From positions 1 through 9,117 of the forward strand of contig CANKNP010000213.1 in assembly GCA_947483545.1 (NCBI GenBank): a DNA stretch of 9,117 nt, in the 5' to 3' direction. Below the pieces are notes generated by a model. The model searched no databases. It had not been told where the DNA came from and saw nothing but the letters and a program-made list of their open reading frames with translations. Shown piece by piece: positions 1 through 6,350 of the stretch (within the stretch, counting starts at the first letter, position 1; each line of letters opens with the position of its first letter). Made by a program: the position numbers and the translations under genes. The stretch comes from Deltaproteobacteria bacterium (GTDB lineage Bacteria; Myxococcota; UBA796; SXON01).

Positions 1-13
1 CGTGTCGCTCCTC

Positions 14-123
14 GCTCCGCGTTGGGATTCGCTCCGCGTTGGGATTCGCTCCGCGTTGGGATTCGCTCCGCGTTGGGATTCGCTCCGCGTTGGGATTCGC
101 TCCGCGTTGGGATTCGCTCCGCG
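14..123. repeat. 17-bp tandem repeat, about 6.5 copies
   Basis: The unit gctccgcgttgggattc occurs six times in perfect register (14, 31, 48, 65, 82 and 99) and a seventh copy breaks off after 8 bases into gcgcgcgctg. Because 17 is not a multiple of 3 and the unit has no stop in any phase on either strand, the tract is open in all six frames and produces artificial ORFs with a 17-residue period. The copies show no divergence, so the array is young or homogenised. It ends about 120 bases upstream of the first gene. I infer a minisatellite/VNTR; nothing shows a coding or regulatory role. Confidence 0.95.
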
Positions 124-241
124 CGCGCTGGGCCGTGGGCCGGGGCACGTCGAACTGTTCGCGTCAGACCGGACGAAGCCCATCGCTGCGCTGGGTCTCG
201 ATGCCCCCTGCTGTATGCTGTGAGTCGTGCGAGGAGCGCGG
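124..241 (+). other. leader region of the first gene
   Basis: This is the 118-base stretch between the tandem repeat and the first start codon. It holds no convincing ORF. A TATGCT hexamer at 214-219 could be a -10 element, giving a start near 226 and a leader of about 15 nt that still includes the ribosome binding site, but I see no matching -35, so the promoter is only a suggestion. Confidence 0.3.
231..236 (+). promoter_or_regulatory. ribosome binding site fixing the start at 242
   Basis: GAGGAG lies 5 nt before ATG 242. The in-frame GTG at 227 is upstream of this site and has no comparable site of its own, so ATG 242 is preferred. Confidence 0.75.
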
Positions 242-976
242 ATGGCGTCTCTGCTGGAGTTTCACGGGCGGCTGTTCTACGGCGGCGGCGGGCCTAGCGC
301 CTCTGGTGCCGTCGAGACCGCCGAGCGCGTGGCCGACCCGGGCCGCTACGACCTGCGGGTGTCGCTGCACGCCCATCGGGACGAGGAATCGTCGCTGTGG
401 TCGGAGGACCAACGCGCGGTCCCCGTCTCCGTCGGCGGGTACTTTGGGGTCGTCCTCGGGGCCGTCGAGCCCCTGCCGCTGGGGCTGTTTGACGGGAGCC
501 CGCACTGGCTCCATGCCGTGGGTCTCGCGCCCGCGCAGGTCCAGTCTGCGCGTATGCCTGTCCTCGGTCACGCTATCCGCGTCTACGAACAGCTCGCGGC
601 GCTCAGCGATCAGGTCGGAGCGTTGGAAGCCTCCAGTACGGCCGCGCAGCGCCGCATCGTCAACCTCCACCTGCGCCTGCGTCGGATCGAGAAGGGGCGA
701 GGGATTCTGACCCCGATGGGCTCGCGCATGGCGGCGACGGAGGCCCGGCTCTTCCGGTTGGACGGCGAGGAGGGGCGGGTCGCGCGGCTGGAGGACGTGG
801 TGGAGGACGTGGTGGGGCCGGATGGCGACATCATCGACATCGTGGAGCGATTGGAGCGCCTCGAAGGGGTGGGGCCGGGAAAGGCGAGCGTGGATCCGCA
901 GAGCGTCGCGGATCTGGCCCGGCGGCTGGACGAGCTTGCCGAGCGCATGAAGAGCCTCGCCCGCCCTCGGAGGTGA
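242..976 (+). CDS. fibre-module and coiled-coil protein, function unknown
   Basis: The product is 244 aa from ATG 242 (an in-frame GTG at 227 would add five residues). Residues about 4-105 look like the small beta module found at the N-terminus of many bacterial fibre or collar-like surface proteins: FHGRLFYGGGGP, then LWSEDQ (52-57), a VSVGGYFGVVLG strand pair (62-73), PLPLGLFDG (77-85), and SARMPVLGHA (102-111) matching the usual 'sPRmpl..vpyA' ending. The rest (about 114-240) is heptad-like and charged, broken by Gly/Pro at 151-161 and 191-196, so probably two or three coiled-coil segments. There is no signal peptide or membrane segment, odd for a surface fibre. A hairpin follows the stop at once, then a AAA+ ATPase gene on the same strand. 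Family recognition is from pattern only; the function is unknown. Confidence 0.8.
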   Translation: MASLLEFHGRLFYGGGGPSASGAVETAERVADPGRYDLRVSLHAHRDEESSLWSEDQRAVPVSVGGYFGVVLGAVEPLPLGLFDGSPHWLHAVGLAPAQVQSARMPVLGHAIRVYEQLAALSDQVGALEASSTAAQRRIVNLHLRLRRIEKGRGILTPMGSRMAATEARLFRLDGEEGRVARLEDVVEDVVGPDGDIIDIVERLERLEGVGPGKASVDPQSVADLARRLDELAERMKSLARPRR

Positions 977-1018
977 CGCCGATCCGTGCGCTCGGCGAGC
1001 CTCGCGCCCGGATCGGCG
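977..1018 (+). terminator. 10-bp hairpin directly after the first gene (possible terminator)
   Basis: CGCCGATCCG (977-986) and CGGATCGGCG (1009-1018) are perfect reverse complements around a 22-nt loop, which itself contains GCTCG-G-CGAGC (990-1000). The stem starts at the base after the stop codon. It is followed by gttccttt, a weak T-rich stretch, so it may be an inefficient intrinsic terminator, or simply the first stem of the structured leader that follows. Confidence 0.5.
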
Positions 1019-1198
1019 GTTCCTTTGCACCGTTCCTACCGGCGGAGAGCAGCGGCCCCGTCGAAGACGCCGGACCCGCCGCTCGCCACCTGGAACGGTG
1101 CGGTTTGGGCCAGCCCGGCTCCAGATCAAGTGATTCCAGGTCTTTGGAGCAACGGCGGGTGCCCAGCGCCCGGGCTGGCCGCGCGATACGCAGGCCCG
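977..1198 (+). ncRNA. candidate structured leader before the AAA+ ATPase gene
   Basis: Three perfect inverted repeats follow one another without overlap. They are 977-986/1009-1018 (10 bp), 1027-1036/1092-1101 (GCACCGTTCC/GGAACGGTGC, 10 bp, 55-nt loop) and 1108-1118/1170-1180 (GGCCAGCCCGG/CCGGGCTGGCC, 11 bp, 51-nt loop). The linkers are 8 and 6 nt. The second loop can fold further, with an apical CGTC-GAA-GACG at 1059-1069. The third contains GCTCCA/TGGAGC (1118-1123/1145-1150), which competes by one base with its outer stem. The ATPase start is 18 nt past the last stem. An ORF runs through the region, but its translation has no recognisable domain and the codon third positions lose their G/C bias in the second half. 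I infer a structured 5' leader or small RNA and recognise no known riboswitch family. Confidence 0.45.
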
Positions 1199-2902
<1,704 letters not shown>

Positions 2903-2914
2903 GGGGGACGCCGG

Positions 2915-2934
2915 GAGCTGATCAGACGCAGCTC
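2915..2934. terminator. short hairpin between convergent genes
   Basis: GAGCTG (2915-2920) and CAGCTC (2929-2934) pair around an 8-nt loop in the 30-nt gap between the ATPase and the Uma2-family gene, overlapping the stop codon of the latter. There is no T-tract on either strand, so it is only a weak candidate for a bidirectional terminator. Confidence 0.3.
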
Positions 2935-3517
2935 ACGCAGTGAAGTCGACGCCCTCGTAGATCTCATCGAACGTGAGGGTCACGCCGATCGCCGTGATGC
3001 GGACGTCGCCGCTTCGCCGATCATCGAGGGTCCAGGTGCCGTCGCCGTTGCGCGTCTGGATCTGCACGAACTGCCGGCGGGAATCCACGAACAGCACCGC
3101 CTCCACAGTGGGGCGGAGGCGGTAGTGTGCGGCCTTCGCGCCCTGGTCATAGTCGGCCGTGGCTTCACTCAGGATCTCGATGATCACCTTCGGGTTGAGC
3201 AGCGACGGCGGGTTGGTCGGGGCCGTGTCCGGTGGCCCGCAGTACACGGTGAGATCCGGGTAGGCGTAGAGCCCCGTCTCGTCGATGCGGACGCGGGCGT
3301 CCGAGCCGACAGTCCTGCAGGGGCGACCCCGAAGGGCCACGAACAACAATCCGGTCAGGTTTGTGTGGATCGTCAGGTGGGCGAACGACGCGCCCGCCAT
3401 CGCGGTCACCTCGCCGTTCACGAACTCGTGCTTGCCCTCGTTGGCCAGATCGAAGGCGAGGTACTCGGCCTCGGTCATGATGGAGATGGCTGCGGCGCGC
3501 ATCCGGAAGTCTACCAT
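2933..3517 (-). CDS. Uma2 family (DUF820) PD-(D/E)XK nuclease-like protein
   Basis: The 194-aa product follows the Uma2 pattern throughout: MTEAEYLAF...GKHEFVNGEVTAMAGAS (14-44), GRPCRTVGSDARVRI (64-78), GLYAYPDLTVYCGPP (82-96), NPKVIIEILSEATADYDQGAKAAHYR (108-133) and a C-terminal IYEGV (186-190). The putative PD-(D/E)XK residues Asp88, Glu114 and Lys128 are present, so the fold looks intact. The family is common in cyanobacteria, Chloroflexi, Planctomycetes and Myxococcota, often in many copies; its physiological role is unsettled. The start is uncertain: ATG 3517 is used here with only a G-rich stretch before it, while ATG 3502 gives a length just as typical and ATG 3478 would trim to MTEAEYL. 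The frame remains open to 3811, but that part is Arg/Pro/Ala-rich and does not belong to the family. The gene converges on the ATPase gene, 30 nt away. Confidence 0.88.
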   Translation of the reverse strand: MVDFRMRAAAISIMTEAEYLAFDLANEGKHEFVNGEVTAMAGASFAHLTIHTNLTGLLFVALRGRPCRTVGSDARVRIDETGLYAYPDLTVYCGPPDTAPTNPPSLLNPKVIIEILSEATADYDQGAKAAHYRLRPTVEAVLFVDSRRQFVQIQTRNGDGTWTLDDRRSGDVRITAIGVTLTFDEIYEGVDFTA

Positions 3518-3807
3518 GCGCGGGTGCCCCCAGGGCGGAGGGGTTCGCGGGAAACCGTGGGCCGTCCGAAGGCGGCGCGCGGCGGCTTGGTACCCGGGGC
3601 TGCAGGTCCGCCGCTGGCCGTGGGGCGCCGCTGCACATCGGCTGCCGTCGGTGCGCGCGGCTTCGCTCCCAGGCCGGGCCACCGCGCAGCCCGCGTCGGC
3701 ATCCGCGCGGAGGGCATCGAACGGGTCCGCTGGCCACCACTCGTCGGGCCTCGCCACCTGCTGGTGGCCCGGACGCAGGAGTGCTCCGGTGGGCTTCCCC
3801 CTCCGGT
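3518..3807. other. 290-nt intergenic region with no supported gene
   Basis: This region lies between the stop of the HTH/AT-hook gene and the start of the Uma2-family gene, both on the minus strand. Open frames cross it on both strands, but their translations are Arg/Pro/Gly-rich and show no domain. One 8-bp inverted repeat (GGCCACCA 3732-3739 / TGGTGGCC 3762-3769) is present, within what chance allows at this GC content. A promoter for the Uma2-family gene is expected here, but I could not pick one out. Confidence 0.5.
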
Positions 3808-4545
3808 TCACCCCAAAAACTCAGCCACATACGAAATGCCCTTCACATGCCCGTTCGGGTGCTTCTTGTGCACGAGGCCGTTGGCGACGTCCACGCCCGC
3901 GGTGATGTTCGAGGCCGAGATTGCGTAGGTGCGGAGCGATCCGCCGACGTCCACGGAGACCGTGAAGATCGAGCGGCCGGTGCCGCTCGGGACGGCGGCT
4001 GCGGGCGCCGTAACGGTGGTGTCGGCGGGCTTGCCCGAGCCCTTGGGCCGGCCACCGCGGGGCTTGCCAGCATCGGGCCAGGCGGCGGGGATGCCGCGCC
4101 GACTGCGGTAGGTACGAACGTTCTCGGGGGTGACGTTGGCGAGCTTGGCGATGTCGGTGTCCGGGACCTTGCCGAGCATCTCGATGAACGGCGCGAGGGC
4201 CGAACGGCGTCCACGGAACGACTCGTCCGACGGGTCCGCGGCGGGGGCCGTCGGTGTCGGGGCCGCGGCGGGCTTCGCGGCCGCTGGGGCCTTCGCTGCC
4301 TTTGGGGCTTTCGGGGCCTTCGGCGCTGGGGTTCCGTCGGCGGCCCGCTCAGCCGCGGCCCGGGCAGCGGGCGGGGGGTTGTTGGCGCCGAACTTGTAGC
4401 CATCGTAGGCGGCGATCCCGTGCTTCTTCCGGAAGCTGATGATCAGCGAGCGCGACACGCCGGCCTCCAGCGCGATCAAGTGATCGGGCTCTTTTCCGAG
4501 GCGAGGGAGGTAGGCGTCGAGCTTATGGGTGGACTTGCGGGGCAT
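3808..4545 (-). CDS. double-HTH, H1-like linker and AT-hook DNA-binding protein
   Basis: The product is 245 aa from ATG 4545, with GAGG 4 nt upstream. Residues 9-49 and 117-156 are two copies of one motif. Compare LGKEPDHLIALEAGVSRSLI with LGKVPDTDIAKLANVTPENV, each followed by a basic helix (SFRKKHGI, TYRSRRGI) and an aromatic (AAY, AAW). Each copy resembles a short helix-turn-helix of the 'PDxxIAxxxGVxxxxVxxxRxxxGI' kind. Between them lies a flexible Ala/Lys/Pro stretch (about 72-103, with APKAPKAPKAAKAP) like the tails of bacterial histone-H1-like proteins. Residues 162-172 (PRGGRPKGSGK) form an AT-hook-like motif. The last 55 residues (191-245) look like a small globular beta-rich domain I do not recognise. 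I infer a nucleoid-associated or architectural regulator. It is divergent from the MopE-type lipoprotein gene. Confidence 0.85.
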   Translation of the reverse strand: MPRKSTHKLDAYLPRLGKEPDHLIALEAGVSRSLIISFRKKHGIAAYDGYKFGANNPPPAARAAAERAADGTPAPKAPKAPKAAKAPAAAKPAAAPTPTAPAADPSDESFRGRRSALAPFIEMLGKVPDTDIAKLANVTPENVRTYRSRRGIPAAWPDAGKPRGGRPKGSGKPADTTVTAPAAAVPSGTGRSIFTVSVDVGGSLRTYAISASNITAGVDVANGLVHKKHPNGHVKGISYVAEFLG

Positions 4546-4549
4546 GAGA

Positions 4550-4553
4550 CCTC
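4550..4553 (-). promoter_or_regulatory. ribosome binding site of the HTH/AT-hook gene
   Basis: On the minus strand GAGG (within TTGAGGTCTC) stands 4 nt before ATG 4545. The spacing is slightly short but supports this start, and no upstream in-frame alternative is needed. Confidence 0.6.
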
Positions 4554-4597
4554 AATGGCTTGGGGGGTAGGGAGAGCGGTGGTGGCCAACGCTTGGC

Positions 4598-4627
4598 AAT
4601 ACATAGCCCGCCCCGCCCGATTGTCCA
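4598..4627 (-). promoter_or_regulatory. possible sigma-70-type promoter for the HTH/AT-hook gene
   Basis: On the minus strand TGGACA (4622-4627, five of six to TTGACA) and TGTATT (4598-4603, four of six to TATAAT) are 18 bp apart in the 118-nt divergent intergenic region. Initiation would be near 4591, giving a leader of about 46 nt that contains the GAGG site. It is a by-eye match only. Confidence 0.35.
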
Positions 4628-4648
4628 GATCCCTCGCGCAGACAGAGG

Positions 4649-4657
4649 TGCTACACT
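4649..4657 (+). promoter_or_regulatory. possible extended -10 element giving a leaderless transcript
   Basis: TGCTACACT fits an extended -10 (TG, one base, TAnnnT). No -35 is seen 16-18 bp upstream. The hexamer ends 6 nt before ATG 4664, so transcription would start at about the A of the start codon. The start also lacks a well-spaced Shine-Dalgarno site, which agrees with leaderless translation. Confidence 0.3.
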
Positions 4658-4663
4658 GAGCGG

Positions 4664-5461
4664 ATGCGCCTCGCCGTCATCCTGTCCGCCTCTATTTTCC
4701 CCGGTTGCGGCCAGGACATCAAGGTCTCCGAACACTCGAAGTGCAACGGCCAGGTGGAGGGCACCGAGGAGAGCGTGGACGCCCCGTTCGATGCGGACCA
4801 GGACGGGTATTTTGACGGGGGGAATCCGGACTGCCAGGAGACGTACGACGCATCGCTTTGGGACTGCAACGACCAGGACGCCGAGGTGAACCCAAGCGCC
4901 GCTGAGGCCGTCTGCAACGGGGTGGACGACGATTGCAGCGAGGCCTCAGGGGAGGGGGCGGACCCCACGCCGGATGACGTGGACGCCGACGGGGACGGGT
5001 ACTTGAGCTGCGACGAGTGTGACGACGGGGACGAAGCGATCAGCCCCGGCGTCGCCGAGATCACCTGCAACGAAGTGGACGACGACTGCGATGCGGCCAC
5101 CTTGGATGACGAGGGTTGCGACATCGACTACACCGGGATGTATGCCCTCTCTTCGGGGGCTTCCTACTCCTGCACCTTCGGGCTGGTCAACCTTTCGGTC
5201 AACAGCCTCACGGTCGTCGATGTCCGCCCGGTGATCCAGTTCGCCGCTGGCGGGTCTCAGCCTGGCACGATGACAGGCACGCTCAACGACGACGACACCT
5301 TCGCGGCCTCGAACACGTTGTCGGGGACGTGCACGGAGACCTACACCTTCGAAGGTGCCTTTGTGAGCGAAGATCAGTTCACCGGCACGCTGACCGCCTC
5401 GTTCGTCGGCTCCTGCTTCGACTGTGTCACCCAGACCTGGACGCTCGACGGCTATCGGTAG
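4664..5461 (+). CDS. MopE-type putative metal-binding lipoprotein
   Basis: The product is 265 aa. The N-terminus MRLAVILSASIFPGCGQD is short and hydrophobic with a cysteine at 15, a plausible but weak lipobox (FPGC). Two copies of the myxobacterial MopE-type motif follow: 43-91 (DADQDGYFDGG, then DCNDQDAEVNPSAAEAVCNGVDDDC) and 105-152 (DVDADGDGYLSCDECDDGD, ISPGVAEITCNEVDDDCD). Their Asp-rich DxDxDGY loops suggest Ca2+ binding as in thrombospondin type-3 repeats, and the paired cysteines suggest disulfides in an exported protein. Residues 156-265 form a beta-strand-rich domain (alternating Thr/Phe/Ser, with Cys170, 223, 251 and 254) that I do not recognise. I infer a surface or periplasmic lipoprotein; its partner is unknown. 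The gene converges on the aminotransferase gene. Confidence 0.85.
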   Translation: MRLAVILSASIFPGCGQDIKVSEHSKCNGQVEGTEESVDAPFDADQDGYFDGGNPDCQETYDASLWDCNDQDAEVNPSAAEAVCNGVDDDCSEASGEGADPTPDDVDADGDGYLSCDECDDGDEAISPGVAEITCNEVDDDCDAATLDDEGCDIDYTGMYALSSGASYSCTFGLVNLSVNSLTVVDVRPVIQFAAGGSQPGTMTGTLNDDDTFAASNTLSGTCTETYTFEGAFVSEDQFTGTLTASFVGSCFDCVTQTWTLDGYR

Positions 5462-5466
5462 GGAGT

Positions 5467-5507
5467 TTGACACTCGATGTCAATGTGACACTCGATGTCA
5501 ATGTGAC
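5467..5507. repeat. 18-bp tandem palindromic repeat, 2.2 copies
   Basis: TGACACTCGATGTCAATG occurs at 5468-5485 and 5486-5503 without mismatch, and a third copy stops after TGAC. Each unit contains the inverted pair TGACA-N5-TGTCA (extended to TTGACA/TGTCAA in the first), and across the junction TGTCA-N3-TGACA also pairs. The tract is more AT-rich than its surroundings and starts 5 nt after the lipoprotein stop codon, between convergent genes. Confidence 0.9.
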
Positions 5508-5528
5508 GGGGGCCCGCGTCAGCACCGT

Positions 5529-5552
5529 GTGTCAGGGTGCGATTCCTGACAC
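5529..5552. terminator. 8-bp perfect hairpin, candidate bidirectional terminator or REP-like element
   Basis: GTGTCAGG (5529-5536) and CCTGACAC (5545-5552) pair around an 8-nt loop. The hairpin contains the aminotransferase stop codon (5532-5534), so it forms the 3' end of that gene's mRNA. Neither side has a T-tract. The arms share the TGTCA/TGACA core of the neighbouring 18-bp repeat, so the whole 5467-5552 block may be one repetitive extragenic element. Confidence 0.55.
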
Positions 5553-6350
5553 TGGGTGACGCATCTCCGCCTCGGCGAACGCGGTCATGGCGGCGCGGAG
5601 TCGGAGCCCGACGGGTCCCCAGGACCACCCCTCCCGCGCGTCCACGCGCACCACCGGCGCGAGCTCCTTCAGCGTGCTCGTCACGTAAAGCTCCGCCCAT
5701 GGCACCCCCGAGGGAAGCGGCGCCTCTGTCACCTGCATTCCGGCCCACGCCGCCGCCTGGATCACCCACGCGCGGGTACACCCTTCCAGGATCCGCCCGT
5801 CCAGCGGCGGGGTGATCAGCACCCCATCGCGTACCGCTACGAGGTTCGAGCGGTTCGCCTCGGTCCAGCAGCCGGCCGCGTCCTGCCACAGCACCTCGTC
5901 CAACGGCTCGCCCAGCTTGGCCGCGACGTGCCGAACGGCTAGCAGCCAGCTCGCGCGGCTCGTGTGCTTCACGAAGCCTGGCAGCCACGGCGGCGCGTCG
6001 AACGCTACGGTCGCGCATCGAATCCCGGCGCCGACCCGGCTCTGGTCGAGCGGCGAGGACGTGACCACCCGCTGGGTCTCCGTGAGCAGCACGTTCACCT
6101 TGCGGTCCCCGCCGATCGCGCCGAGCGCGTGAACCTCGCGGGTCACCGCCTCCCGATCCCAGGCCCAGCCCATCCAGCGGGCGCTCCCGGCGAGGCGATC
6201 CATGTGCGGCTCGCATCGAAAGACCCGCGGCCCCCAAGTGCGGAGCGTCTCAAACACCCCCATCCCCGTCCACAGCGCGGGATCCTGCACCTCGAACGCG
6301 CCATGTTCCGCGCCGTTGACCAGGATCACCATCCCGGCCGGGTCGGTCAC
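5532..6350 (-). CDS. class IV PLP-dependent aminotransferase
   Basis: The product is 272 aa from GTG 6350. It is a fold-type IV enzyme of the branched-chain aminotransferase, D-amino-acid aminotransferase and 4-amino-4-deoxychorismate lyase (PabC) superfamily. Visible motifs are GMGVFETLRTWGPRVFRCEPHMDRLAGSA (29-57), the PLP-lysine region PGFVKHTSR (124-132, probably Lys128), the phosphate-binding TEANRSNLVAVRDG (163-176, Glu164), ILEGCTR (187-193) and TSTLKELAPVVRVD (224-237). The length is usual for the family. Substrate choice cannot be read off: the pabC-like KH after the catalytic region is suggestive but not enough. The start overlaps the TGA of the upstream lipoprotein gene (GTGA), with GAGG 7 nt before it; ATG 6332 is an alternative without a good site. 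The coupling implies linked expression with the lipoprotein. Confidence 0.9.
   Translation of the reverse strand: MTDPAGMVILVNGAEHGAFEVQDPALWTGMGVFETLRTWGPRVFRCEPHMDRLAGSARWMGWAWDREAVTREVHALGAIGGDRKVNVLLTETQRVVTSSPLDQSRVGAGIRCATVAFDAPPWLPGFVKHTSRASWLLAVRHVAAKLGEPLDEVLWQDAAGCWTEANRSNLVAVRDGVLITPPLDGRILEGCTRAWVIQAAAWAGMQVTEAPLPSGVPWAELYVTSTLKELAPVVRVDAREGWSWGPVGLRLRAAMTAFAEAEMRHPVSGIAP

Noticed and set aside
2..223. Short repeat-coded proteins at the window start
   Set aside because: They exist only because the 17-bp unit has no stops in any frame; there is no ribosome binding site or domain.
986..1198. 71-residue N-terminal extension of the AAA+ ATPase starting at GTG 986
   Set aside because: The extension crosses three inverted repeats, has no domain, and its codon third positions lose their G/C bias; ATG 1199 starts just before the conserved part.
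3732..3769. 8-bp inverted repeat in the 290-nt intergenic region as an operator or terminator
   Set aside because: A 22-nt loop, no T-tract, and one such repeat is expected by chance in GC-rich DNA of this length.
3518..3811. 98-residue N-terminal extension of the Uma2-family protein
   Set aside because: Composition is Arg/Pro/Ala-rich and unlike the family, which normally begins 5-15 residues before the MTxxEYL motif.
5467..5490. TTGACA boxes in the 18-bp repeat as promoter -35 elements
   Set aside because: They lie between convergent genes with no downstream gene to drive and no -10 at proper spacing; the hexamer is a by-product of the palindrome.
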